A stretch of 64,000 nt of DNA from Paraburkholderia sp. BL10I2N1. Lineage in GTDB: Bacteria; Pseudomonadota; Gammaproteobacteria; Burkholderiales; Burkholderiaceae. This document shows positions 45,280 to 53,419 of this stretch, in pieces. Within the stretch, counting starts at the first letter, position 1. Every line of letters begins with the position of its first letter. The stretch is taken from positions 2,356,001 to 2,420,000 of the forward strand of contig NZ_SNWA01000002.1 in assembly GCF_004361815.1 (NCBI RefSeq). Direction: 5' to 3'. The position numbers and the translations under genes are program-made. The notes below the pieces were generated by a model. It made no database searches and was not told the DNA's origin. It saw only the letters and a list, made by a program, of their open reading frames with translations.

Positions 45280-46254
45280 ATGGCCGCTGTCTTTCTGACT
45301 GGCGCAAGCGGTTTTCTAGGTGGGCATTTGTTGCGTGAACTGCTTGCTGCGGGCCACGAGGTGCGGGCGCTTTCCCGTCGAATTGATTCCGACGCGATCA
45401 TCGCCGAGCAAGGCGGTGTGCCAATTCGCGCCGAGTTAGCGGATCCCGCATCTCTGAATGTCGTGCTGGCCGGTTGCGAGGCGGTGTTTCATGCAGCGGC
45501 GGATACCAGCATGTGGAAGACGAGGGCAGCGACGCAGACGGCTACCAATGTGCAGGGGACCGAAAACCTGCTGAGAGCGGCCGAGTCGGCCGGTGTGGAG
45601 GCCTTTGTGCACACGTCTTCAGTCTCGGCGTACTCGCACCTCGCGCGTGAAACGCTCAATGAGTCAGTGCCGCAGCGAGGGGCCGAGAACTGGATCAATT
45701 ACGAGCGCACCAAGTTCCTCGGCGAACAGGCCGTGCGGCGCTCCAGCGTGCCGTGGATTGTCTTTAACCCCTCCCACATCCTGGGTCCGGGCGACCGTCA
45801 CAACTGGGCCCGTCTCATCTTGATGGTGGACCGCGAGAAGCTACCGGGCATACCACCGGGCAGTGGTTCTTTTGCCGATGTACGAGAAATCGCCAGGGCT
45901 CAGGTGCGTGCTTGGCAACGGCGGCGGTTTGGCGAAAGTTATTTGGTCGGTGGCGAGCATGCAAGCTACGTCGACCTCGTGCACCGCGTGGGCGCTGCAT
46001 TGTGCAAGCGCACACCTACCGATGCCACGCCGGCGTGGGCATTGATGGCATTCGCTCACCTCGCCGAAGCATCGTCGTGGCTCATTCGAAAGGAGCCTGA
46101 CGTGACGCCCGAAAGTGCGACGCTGGTCTGCGAAACACTCCGCGTCGATTCGACGAAAGCCATGCGTGAGCTGAACTACGTTGAAACGCCGTTGGACAGC
46201 CTGCTTGCAGATACAGTTGCCTGGATGCGGAAAGAAGGCGTGGTCGGGCGCTGA
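45280..46254 (+). CDS. NAD-dependent epimerase/dehydratase family protein
   Basis: 324 aa extended short-chain dehydrogenase. The dinucleotide motif is FLTGASGFLGGHLLRELLAA. Active-site features are Ser in FVHTSSVSAYSH and the Tyr-x3-Lys pair in INYERTKFLGE. NPSHILGPGDRHNW matches the substrate-binding NPxxVxGPGD motif of dihydroflavonol-reductase-like enzymes. The substrate is not predictable. The gene stands between DUF2905 and ohr and appears independent. Confidence 0.88.
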   Translation: MAAVFLTGASGFLGGHLLRELLAAGHEVRALSRRIDSDAIIAEQGGVPIRAELADPASLNVVLAGCEAVFHAAADTSMWKTRAATQTATNVQGTENLLRAAESAGVEAFVHTSSVSAYSHLARETLNESVPQRGAENWINYERTKFLGEQAVRRSSVPWIVFNPSHILGPGDRHNWARLILMVDREKLPGIPPGSGSFADVREIARAQVRAWQRRRFGESYLVGGEHASYVDLVHRVGAALCKRTPTDATPAWALMAFAHLAEASSWLIRKEPDVTPESATLVCETLRVDSTKAMRELNYVETPLDSLLADTVAWMRKEGVVGR

Positions 46255-46483
46255 TTGCAATCGTCTCGTGGGGCAGCGATCCGGCCATCAAGGGCCATTC
46301 AACTTGCGCTAGCGAATGACCGAAGTCCGCCGCACAGCCGCCGCCGAAGAAACGTACATGCCCTATAGTGGATGAAGGATGGTCATTACCGGGGGCTCCG
46401 CTCGCCCCTATCAAAGCTCGTCTGCGATTGACGCACATACGAGGAAGTACGGCCCACCCCCCTTCTCCATCAAGGAATCCATC

Positions 46484-46930
46484 ATGACAAAGATCGAAAA
46501 AGTCCTATTCACGGGCAAGACCCACACCACGGTCAACCGCGACCCCAATGCCCAGCGCGGCGATCACGGCGTCGTCGACATCAGAACGTCGGCGCCCGAT
46601 TGTGAAAACCGCGAGTTCATCGCCGCCGAGCCGCACCCGACCGCCGAACAACTGTTTGCGGGCGCCTGGTCGGCTTGTTACATCACTGCGCTCGGGATCG
46701 CAGCCTCGCTGAAGAAAGTCACGTTGCCGCCTGACGCTTCCGTGGATATCCAGGTCGACGTGGGCCAGACCGGTCCCGGCTGGTTCCTCGGCGCCCAGTT
46801 CACTGTTCGCGTGCCGGGCGTGGCACAGGACGTCGCCGAGGCGATCGCGCACTCGGCCCATCAAATCTGCCCGTACTCGAAGGCTGTGCATGGAAACATC
46901 GAAGTCGCCTTGAACGTCGTCACGGCGTGA
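46484..46930 (+). CDS. ohr: Organic hydroperoxide resistance protein (Ohr/OsmC family)
   Basis: 148 aa from ATG 46484. Ohr reduces organic hydroperoxides with two cysteines: Cys65 in FAGAWSACYITALG and Cys129 in SAHQICPYSKAVHGN. The start KIEKVLFTGKTHTT and the C-terminal NIEVALNVV match Ohr better than OsmC. A MarR-type OhrR regulator is usual next to ohr but none is present here. A 7-bp stem (46976-46994) lies shortly after the stop. Confidence 0.9.
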   Translation: MTKIEKVLFTGKTHTTVNRDPNAQRGDHGVVDIRTSAPDCENREFIAAEPHPTAEQLFAGAWSACYITALGIAASLKKVTLPPDASVDIQVDVGQTGPGWFLGAQFTVRVPGVAQDVAEAIAHSAHQICPYSKAVHGNIEVALNVVTA

Positions 46931-46975
46931 TCCGACAACGCACGCGCCTCTCACTGAACATCTTTTAGTCCGGGT

Positions 46976-46994
46976 GGCTCGGCTTGACCGAGCC
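46976..46994 (+). terminator. Hairpin after ohr, possible terminator
   Basis: GGCTCGG-CTTGA-CCGAGCC is a perfect stem 45 nt past the ohr stop. No T run follows, so termination is only possible. Confidence 0.4.
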
Positions 46995-47733
46995 GGAACG
47001 GCCGCTTTTGAAGGCGGTGGCGACGTTCGCAGAAACTGGCCGAAGGGCTAGAACGGGTCGATCAGCGACATTCGACCCGCACATCGCGCGGACGCCCGCA
47101 GGTTGCGGATCCGGATCCGCGGCGAACGCTGGCGGATCAGGGCGGCGATGAACTCGGGCAGCAGCGCGCGCGGCACGGTAGCCGGCACGTCGGTCACCAG
47201 CTGGGGTCGTTTTCGTACATACGGCGCGCTCAGTCCAGGCTGAACAGCGCCCGGTCCGCCGGGCCGCGTGAGAGCCTCATCCATCATTTGCCGGAAGTCG
47301 GCTTCAGCCATTTCCCCGCGCTCCACTCGGAGTGCCGTCAGGATTCGGACGTTTGTGTACGGCAGAGGTCAGGAAGCCCCCGTCCCATAACTCCTGGCAC
47401 CAACTCTGCTTCCGAGATTCAGTCGAGAATTGGCACCCAGCGCCAAGTCATTGATTCTCTTCATTGTGCAGAGCGGCTAACGTACGTTCTCATCCGAATC
47501 CTGACGGCACCCCATGTAGCGCGTCGCCGGTTTGCCCCTTGAGCCAGCACCGATGCCGGCGCCCGCGTGCACGTAGGGCGCCTGGCGTTCGACGGAGGAG
47601 GTGCGTTCGTGGTTGCTTGCCCGACGTCAATAGCTGCCGCTGTTGGAAATAAAAGCAGGTGTACGTGAGCCGGCCGGCCGCGATCGGTGATGAATACTGG
47701 GCCATCGTTGGCGGCCTTCTTGGCACCGCTACA
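46995..47733. other. Low-coding stretch between ohr and the 2OG oxygenase
   Basis: About 740 bp. A minus-strand frame at 47048-47326 (starts MERGEMAEADFRQMMDEALT, 92 aa, GGGAA-type site only) could be a small or broken gene, but no family is recognised. The rest shows no coding signal. Confidence 0.35.
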
Positions 47734-48492
47734 TTATGTGCTGACGCGCAATCTTCCGGGTGCCAGCTGCGCACGCGCCTCGGCGTACACCCGCTGCCTC
47801 ATCCAGCATGCGATGCTCATGCGATCGCGCGTGGCGGGCAGCACCTCGTGTTCAAACTGTGCGGAGAGAAACAACAGCAGCGTTCCGGCGCGCGGAAAGA
47901 CGTCGTGGTATGACTGATCGGCAAAGTAGAGCCGCAGTGCGCCGCCCTCGGCGTCCTGCCACGCTTCGTTGAGGTAGAACACGGCGGAAATCACGCGGGT
48001 GTCGTTGTTACGCAGGCAGTCGAGGTGGCGTGCATATCCGGCGCCTGGCCGATATACCGCGTAGTGCGATTCGCTATCGACCAGGCCGAGAAACAGGTCG
48101 CGGTTGAGCGCGATCCGTAGCGCTTCGATGCGATTGGCGAACGCCTGCTGCGGCGTGCTCAGCGCCTCAGGTAGGAACCAGCGCGTGCTATCGCCGCGCA
48201 AAAGCGTGGCAGCGTGATCGGCCCCTACACGGGCGGGCGTCAGCAGCTGCGCGTCGTGCATGGCCATGCATTCGGTCGACAAGGCCTGCGTCTGGGTCTG
48301 TGACAAAAAGTTCGACACGACACACCAGCCATTGTCGGCGAGTGCGCTCGTCGCGATGTCGAATTCGCTGGATCGAGTATTCATCGAGACATCCATCGCC
48401 TCTTCCGGAGCGGCGTCGCTGATCAGGAAATCATCGAGCAGTTCGATTTCCGCTTCAGTCAGAGGTCGTTCCAGAAACTCATCCCCTTTCAT
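47734..48492 (-). CDS. 2OG-Fe(II) oxygenase with a foreign YecA-like N-terminus
   Basis: 252 aa as one open frame. Residues 1-35 (LTEAEIELLDDFLISDAAPE, then EAMDVS) match the N-terminus of UPF0149/YecA proteins; from Met37 (48384) on, the sequence is a 2-oxoglutarate/Fe(II) oxygenase with iron ligands His and Asp in GYARHLDCLRNND, His in AQFEHEVLP and Arg in ATRDRMSIACW. The native oxygenase start is therefore probably 48384, and the upstream part is a fragment joined by deletion. The long form begins in an ATGA overlap with the resolvase stop. Substrate unknown; related proteins are annotated as prolyl-4-hydroxylase-like. Confidence 0.75.
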   Translation of the reverse strand: MKGDEFLERPLTEAEIELLDDFLISDAAPEEAMDVSMNTRSSEFDIATSALADNGWCVVSNFLSQTQTQALSTECMAMHDAQLLTPARVGADHAATLLRGDSTRWFLPEALSTPQQAFANRIEALRIALNRDLFLGLVDSESHYAVYRPGAGYARHLDCLRNNDTRVISAVFYLNEAWQDAEGGALRLYFADQSYHDVFPRAGTLLLFLSAQFEHEVLPATRDRMSIACWMRQRVYAEARAQLAPGRLRVST

Positions 48493-48941
48493 TTGCTCTC
48501 CCGCTCGCGCTCACTGATACGGGCGCGTTTAACAATATCGAGTACCGTATTCTTACTGATGGCGAGTCGCTGACCGATCTGACGGTACGATTGCCCTGCC
48601 TTGACGAGCGCGAGAACTCTCGGTGCGAGCCGGTCGGCCTTCACACGTTGCCCCGGCTGCCGACCGAATGTCACTCCTCGCGCCTGTGCCGCTGCGATGC
48701 CAGACCGGACACGCTCACGCAGCAGATCGCGCTCAAACTCGGCCAGCGCGGCCATCATCGTGGCAATTTTTTTGCCTTGCGGCGTGCTGAGATCGAACTG
48801 CAATCCGGTCTGGGCGATCAGTGACACACCCCACGCCTGCAAGTCGTTCAACGTGTGGAACAGGTCGAGCGTTGAACGGCCCCAACGAGTCAATTCGGTC
48901 ACGAGAATCACGTCGATCTCGCCCGATTGGGACATTGCCAA
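48489..48941 (-). pseudogene. Serine resolvase lacking its N-terminal catalytic part
   Basis: About 150 residues remain: IDVILVTELTRWGRSTLDLF, LQFDLSTPQGKKIATMMAAL and AEFERDLLRERVRSGIAAAQ, then the C-terminal helix-turn-helix RQIGQRLAISKNTVLDIVKR. The first 65-70 residues with the nucleophilic Ser are missing, and the sequence before 48941 is unrelated. The protein can probably bind DNA but not recombine it. It is a diverged relative of the resolvase split at 52787 and 54559. Its stop overlaps the next start. Confidence 0.85.
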
Positions 48942-49110
48942 TACTGACCTTGTCCCTGAAAATCAGTCATGTTCGTCCCCTGAAGACGTATGTCCAACGC
49001 TCAGCATGTTCGGCAACGCTGACCAGGTGATGAAGCGCGTCGTCTGGAAGCCATCGTGTCGACCTACATTTTCGAAACTGTCTCCGCAGGCGTATCGGTC
49101 TCAGCAGCGA

Positions 49111-49485
49111 TTACCTGTACAACTTCCTCAGCGTTGGGCTGCGCGACGGTGTCAGGATCGCATTGGTCTGGTCGGGGTGTTCCTTGAGCTTGGCGATGGC
49201 TTCCGCTGTCGGCAGGATGACCAGTTTGACCTGCCGACGCTGCGCCTCGTGCTTCACCTCTTCCATCACCGGTAACGCCCCGGTGCCGGTGCCAATCACA
49301 AGCCGGTGGCATTTCCAGGGAATGTCCTCTTCGCCGGACAGCGGTGTGTGCCCAAAGGCCTCGCGGAACTTCCTGGAGGGTTTCTTCTTGCGTTTGCGAA
49401 ACTGCCCGTGGTCGATCACCACGTCATGCTGATAGGTGACCCCATCAATGCGGATGGAACCAAAGGAAAATGCTTCGAAGCGCAT
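49111..49485 (-). CDS. Mth938-like (DUF498) protein with altered C-terminus
   Basis: 124 aa. The ATG at 49485 follows GGAGGT with 4 nt spacing. The Mth938 fold is shown by GSIRIDGVTYQHDVVIDHGQ, CHRLVIGTGTGALPVMEEV and VKLVILPTAEAIAKLKEH. Family members end in TNAILHVTC; here TNAIL is followed by TPSRSPTLRKLYR and a stop, so the last residues appear replaced after a small deletion or insertion. Function of the family is not settled (bacterial members are often near redox or membrane genes). The core is complete. Confidence 0.85.
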   Translation of the reverse strand: MRFEAFSFGSIRIDGVTYQHDVVIDHGQFRKRKKKPSRKFREAFGHTPLSGEEDIPWKCHRLVIGTGTGALPVMEEVKHEAQRRQVKLVILPTAEAIAKLKEHPDQTNAILTPSRSPTLRKLYR

Positions 49486-49560
49486 ACCCACCTCCGCCGG
49501 TGTTGTGCTGGCAGCGCTCTCGCAGTCAAGACCCACCGGAGTGACGTCCAACACTGATAA

Positions 49561-49668
49561 CTATAGGTCGGAACCATTCTTGTCCGGCACGAGCGGGCGA
49601 CCGGCCAGCAGACGGCGGAAGAAGCGCTTGGCTGCCGCCTTGTCCCGCAGCTTCCATACCAGGATGGC
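49561..49668 (-). pseudogene. IS6-family transposase fragment
   Basis: The reading ILVWKLRDKAAAKRFFRRLL then AGRPLVPDK matches the RDKxAAxRFFxKLL region of IS6/IS26-type transposases. Just upstream in another frame, SDQNGCLYE resembles the DQDGxVLD part of the same proteins, so the remnant is frameshifted. Nothing else of the element remains. Confidence 0.7.
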
Positions 49669-49940
49669 TCATACAAACACCCGTTCTGGTCGCTGTAGGG
49701 ATAACCACGGATGAGGCCACGACGATTCCATCTTCGAAACGAGCCATGCGCACCCCTCGGGTTTGAGTTTCCGGAGGCAGCCAGCGGCGCCTCGCACACC
49801 GTGATGCCTCCGCAGCCATAATTGAAAGGAGTCTGAGCGGCGCATGCAAGCGCCGATAGCCGGACCGGCGCCGCTCATGAGCCAATTCGACCAGGCGCCG
49901 ATTAGTACCCGGTTTTCGCGGTCCGGATAAGGCTGATCGT
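49669..49940. other. No confident gene
   Basis: The region between the IS6 fragment and the VGAWVF remnant has mixed frames without ribosome sites. It is probably debris of earlier insertions. Confidence 0.35.
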
Positions 49941-50072
49941 TCAGCACGCTGCCGGACAACCCGACAAGTTTATCGGTGTCGAGTAATTGGCAGGCGGGTA
50001 ATCGTGGGCGATGGGCGTTCCGTAGCCGCTGGTCGCGAAGACCCATGCACCGACAGGGTCTTGCAGACAGGT
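49941..50072 (-). pseudogene. Fragment of an unknown protein family (VGAWVF remnant B)
   Basis: The reading TCLQDPVGAWVFATSGYG then TPIAHDYPPANYSTP is bounded by stops on both sides. It matches the fragment at 5921-6037. Both are pieces of an unrecognised gene. From 50073 to 50378 no gene is seen. Confidence 0.45.
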
Positions 50073-50378
50073 CTAAGGCTACTACAAGGGCTTCCCCATT
50101 GAGCGCAAGCACAAATGTGGTTTTCTGTTGTTGCCATGCTGCCTTGAAGGACTGCTGTACTACAACCGGTCATGTTGGGCCAATGGCCCGGACCCTGATG
50201 AAAGACGCGCGCGAGGGCCTCGTTCGCTGACCGGGACTGAAATCCCTGTAGCCTTATCAGGCATACCCCGCGCGGGTCCAACCCGCTTCACATCACCGCT
50301 GGCAGTGCAAAGTGATCGTTTATTGGCTCATCGTACGTTGCTTCTCGTTGGTGTGCGGTTGATGAATCCGTCTGGAAG

Positions 50379-51404
50379 TCACGCGACGACCGGGTCGTGC
50401 TTGAAGTCGTCGCCGTACTTCAGGACCGCCCATGCCATTCGAGCATTCTTGGCCGCGATCGCCACAGCCGCACGCCAGTAGCCGCGGCGCTCCACGAGGC
50501 TTCGCACCCAGCGGCTGAAGCGGTCCTGCTTCTCGCCGAGATTCGCGAGGACGGCGCGTGCACCGTTCACCAGCAGACTGCGCAGATAGGCGTCGCCCGC
50601 CTTTGTGATGCTGCCCAGCCGCTGCTTGCCGCCGCTGCTATGCTGTCCCGGCGTCAGGCCAAGCCAGGCAGCCACCTGACGACCGTTGCTGAAATCATGT
50701 CCGACACCCAGGCTCGCAAGCAGCGCGCTCGCTGTGGTCGGGCCGATGCCCCGCAATTGCATGAGCCGCCGACTGCGCGCGTCGTAACGTGCTATTTCGC
50801 TGATCGCGCGGTCGTATTCGGCCAGCCGGTCCTCGATGTTGCCTGCGTGCTCGAGCAGATCGCTGATGCAGCGTCTGGCCCAGCCCGGCAGTGCCTCGAG
50901 AGGAACCGTGATCTCCCTTCGCAGACGCTCCGGGCTCTGCGGCAGCACCACGCCGAATTCGGAGAGCAGGCCACGTATGCGGTTGTAGATCGCAGTGCGT
51001 TCCTCGACGAAACCCTGCCGCGTCCGATGCAGGCAGAGCGTGGCCTGCTGGTGTTCGTCCTTCAGCGGTACGAAACGCATGCTCGGGCGCGTCACTGCCT
51101 CACAGATAGCCGCCGCGTCCGCCGCATCGTTCTTGCCGCGCTTGCCCGACATCCGGTAGGGTGCCACGAGCTTAGGCGCCATCAGCTTCACGGTGTGGCC
51201 ATATTGCTGGAACACGCGGGCCCAGTGATGGGCGCCGGAACAGGCTTCCATGCCGATGAGGCAAGGCGGCAACTGAGCGATGAGCGCTGTGAGTTGGTCG
51301 CGCATTACGCGCGGCTTGACCAGCACAGCCTTGCCGGACTCGTCCACTCCGTGAATCGCAAACACGTTCTTGGCAAGATCGATTCCGACGGTGACAATTG
51401 GCAT
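50379..51404 (-). CDS. IS110-family transposase
   Basis: 341 aa from ATG 51404, which follows GAGGGGAAG. The RuvC-like DEDD residues are visible: Asp in VTVGIDLAKNVFAIHGV, Glu in LIGMEACSGAHHWAR and Asp pair in GKRGKNDAADAAAICEA. The C-terminal Tnp_20 domain includes LRGIGPTTASALLASLG and the catalytic-Ser motif GLTPGQHSSGGKQRLG. The protein is complete. IS110 elements carry no terminal inverted repeats and use an element-encoded bridge RNA, so exact ends cannot be read here; the 5' non-coding stretch 51405-51600 is the likely location of that RNA. Confidence 0.94.
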   Translation of the reverse strand: MPIVTVGIDLAKNVFAIHGVDESGKAVLVKPRVMRDQLTALIAQLPPCLIGMEACSGAHHWARVFQQYGHTVKLMAPKLVAPYRMSGKRGKNDAADAAAICEAVTRPSMRFVPLKDEHQQATLCLHRTRQGFVEERTAIYNRIRGLLSEFGVVLPQSPERLRREITVPLEALPGWARRCISDLLEHAGNIEDRLAEYDRAISEIARYDARSRRLMQLRGIGPTTASALLASLGVGHDFSNGRQVAAWLGLTPGQHSSGGKQRLGSITKAGDAYLRSLLVNGARAVLANLGEKQDRFSRWVRSLVERRGYWRAAVAIAAKNARMAWAVLKYGDDFKHDPVVA

Positions 51405-51606
51405 GGACTTCCCCTCTTGTTGGTGTTGATGAAGGTTCGAGACTCCATCATGGCACTGTGATGCCGATTCGCGGCTTCCGCCGCAGCCTCGGGACGGGGA
51501 AGTCCCTTTCATTCGCTGAAGAAGCCATCGTTTTCGCCGACAGCTTGATGCTGAATTTCGGAACGCGAGATCAGCGACGCTACTGGTTCGATTTCCTGGC
51601 CCTGAA
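51405..51606 (-). ncRNA. Candidate IS110 bridge-RNA region
   Basis: About 200 nt of non-coding sequence directly upstream of the IS110 transposase start. In the IS110 group the bridge RNA is made from this end of the element. No structure was computed, so limits are approximate, and if the element belongs to the IS1111 group the RNA would lie downstream instead. Confidence 0.35.
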
Positions 51607-51644
51607 GGGCCTTGCAAGCGGGTCTCTCGACCCACTTTGGCTGC

Positions 51645-52628
51645 TTATGGACGCACCTGTGCCATCAGCCGCGTGCGGCTCATGTAGAGGTTGGCCAGCG
51701 CGAGTGCAGTAAAGGCGCGCGTGGCGTTCTTCGCGAGGCCGCGATAGCGCACCTTGCCGAAGCCCCACAGCCGCTTGACCACCGCAAAGACGTGTTCGAC
51801 CCGGGCACGAATCTTCGACTTGTTGCGGTTTTTCGAGCGCTTGGCTTCATCGACTTCACCACCGCGATTGCGCACACGCTGGTTGGTGAAGTCCTTCGCT
51901 TTCGGCGCCTTGCTGGCGATGAGTTCCTTCTGGCTCGCATAGGCGCTGTCACCGTACACACGCCGCTCGTCGCCGTGCAGCAGCGCCGGCAGCGGATGCT
52001 TGTCATGCACGTTCGCCGCCGTCACTACCGCGCTGTGTGCCAGAGCCGTCTGGCTATCCACACCGATGTGCAGCTTCATGCCGAAGTACCACTGCTGGCC
52101 CTTCCTCGTCTGATGCATTTCGGGGTCTCGCGCCTTGTCCGCATTCTTTGTGGAACTGGGCGCACCGATGATGGTGGCATCCACAATCGTGCCGGTGCCT
52201 ACCTTCAGTCCGCGCCCTTGCAGTACCTCGCCGACCCTGGCGAACAATTGCTCGCCGAGCTTGTTGCGCTCCAGCAGCCGCCGGAACTTCAAGAGCGTCG
52301 TACCATCAGGAACGCGCTCGCGCCCCAGGTCAATCCCGACGAATCGCCGCAACGCGGTGCTATCCAGCAGCGCTTCCTCGCAGGCTTCGTCGGCCAGGCT
52401 GAACCAGTGCTGCACAAAGTGCATGCGCAGCATGCGCTCCAGACCCACTGGCGGGCGACCGCCTTGACCCTTCGGATAGTACGGCTCGACAACCTCGCAC
52501 AGTTGCGCCCACGGCACGATCTGCTCCATCGTCTCAAGGAACACATCGCGTTTGGTTGGCCGACGGTACTGTTCAAATCCGGCGCCTTGATCGGCCGCCA
52601 TCGCAAGGGTCTGTTGTTTCATGCACAT
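51645..52628 (-). CDS. IS5-family transposase
   Basis: 327 aa. The N-terminal DUF772 domain has CEVVEPYYPKGQGGRPPVGL and RMLRMHFVQHWFSLADEACE. DDE residues are Asp in GTIVDATIIGAPSS, Asp in RRVYGDSAYASQKE and Glu in KIRARVEHVFAVVKRL. The closing LANLYMSRTRLMAQVRP is typical. It is full length and without frameshift. The start may also be the second Met (52622); no ribosome site is obvious, as is common for insertion sequences. Confidence 0.94.
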   Translation of the reverse strand: MCMKQQTLAMAADQGAGFEQYRRPTKRDVFLETMEQIVPWAQLCEVVEPYYPKGQGGRPPVGLERMLRMHFVQHWFSLADEACEEALLDSTALRRFVGIDLGRERVPDGTTLLKFRRLLERNKLGEQLFARVGEVLQGRGLKVGTGTIVDATIIGAPSSTKNADKARDPEMHQTRKGQQWYFGMKLHIGVDSQTALAHSAVVTAANVHDKHPLPALLHGDERRVYGDSAYASQKELIASKAPKAKDFTNQRVRNRGGEVDEAKRSKNRNKSKIRARVEHVFAVVKRLWGFGKVRYRGLAKNATRAFTALALANLYMSRTRLMAQVRP

Positions 52629-52687
52629 CTAACGATTGAACGCCCAATGCCGTTGACCTTTTTCAGCGTAGCCCTAAGCTTAGTAGA

Positions 52688-52719
52688 CGACCGTCAGAAT
52701 CACCTGATTTTGACGGTCG
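52688..52719. repeat. 32-bp dyad upstream of the serine resolvase, candidate recombination site
   Basis: CGACCGTCA-N14-TGACGGTCG has perfect 9-bp arms. It lies 68 bp before the resolvase start and just inside the IS5 right end. Size and layout fit a serine-recombinase subsite or operator. Confidence 0.4.
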
Positions 52720-52786
52720 AAAACGATGCCCTGCAAGGCCCGCCAGGACTGGGGGCTGGGCACCAGAATCGGAGGGGTTTTTGACC

Positions 52787-53083
52787 ATGCGTGCGGCGGT
52801 CTATACCCGCGTGTCCACCCCGGACCAATCCACCGACCGGCAACGGCGGGAATTGCGCAACTACGCGAAAGCCCGCGGCTGGAAGATCGTGCGAGAGATG
52901 CAGGAAACCGTCAGCGGCGCGTCACAAAAGCGGCCGCTGCGCGAAGAGGTCATGCAACTGGCGCGCACCCGCGCCGTCGATGTGATCCTGGTCCAGGCCT
53001 TGGACCGTTGGGGGCGCAGCGTGCAGGACCTGATCCTGACAATAGCGGAATTGGAAGCGCTTGGAGTGGCCTTCGTCGTACCT
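52787..53083 (+). pseudogene. Serine resolvase, 5' half (interrupted by IS630)
   Basis: 99 residues from ATG 52787 (ribosome site GGAGGGG). The start RAAVYTRVSTPDQS holds the nucleophilic Ser in RVS, followed by KIVREMQETVSGASQKR and LVQALDRWGRSVQDL. The coding text is broken at the TA of 53083-53084 by an IS630 element; the 3' half is at 54559-54840. Rejoined, the gene would give a normal 192-aa resolvase/invertase. The current product ends a few residues into the IS. Confidence 0.92.
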
Positions 53084-53106
53084 AGTACAACATCCCGCAA
53101 ATACGT

Positions 53107-53406
53107 TTAATAATTATCGGGCTGCAAATAAGGCTGCAGGAGCGTGACGACCACGTCGGCCATTTCGTCGAGCGAACCCGTGCCCGGCAGCGGTTCCCAA
53201 CGCCCACTATGGCTGCGAAAGGCGGCGCCATATCGATTGCGGCCGAGCTCGGTGAGGCGCGCCACGACGGTTGGCTCCTCATCGTCCAGACGTTTGATCA
53301 GCAAGTGGCGCCCGTAGGCTTGCGTGACAATCTGCTCATGGCCGAGCAGGCTGCGCAGTTGACGCTGCAGTTCAGCAGCGTGGTGTTTGGCGGGTACAGC
53401 TGGCAT
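53107..53406 (-). CDS. Passenger protein of IS630 element 2, 99 aa
   Basis: Not recognised. The ATG at 53406 follows GAGGAACGCAG (GAGG, 7 nt) and lies 14 nt past the transposase stop in the same direction. The protein reads AVPAKHHAAELQRQLRSLLG at the start, HLLIKRLDDEEPTVVARLTE in the middle and DEMADVVVTLLQPYLQPD at the end; it appears globular alpha/beta with no membrane segment. Its place inside the terminal repeats shows that it moves with the IS. It could be an accessory factor for transposition or a cargo gene. Confidence 0.7.
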   Translation of the reverse strand: MPAVPAKHHAAELQRQLRSLLGHEQIVTQAYGRHLLIKRLDDEEPTVVARLTELGRNRYGAAFRSHSGRWEPLPGTGSLDEMADVVVTLLQPYLQPDNY

Positions 53407-53419
53407 CTGCGTTCCTCGA

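Larger units (their letters stand above)
51607..52741 (-). mobile_element. IS5-family element
   Basis: The 10-bp inverted ends GGGCCTTGCA (51607-51616) and TGCAAGGCCC (52732-52741) bracket one transposase, giving about 1.13 kb. No target duplication is visible. The right end lies only 45 bp before the second serine resolvase. Confidence 0.6.

Noticed and set aside
50397..51461. 354-codon plus-strand frame opposite the IS110 transposase
   Set aside because: No ribosome site or known domain; the transposase on the other strand is complete.
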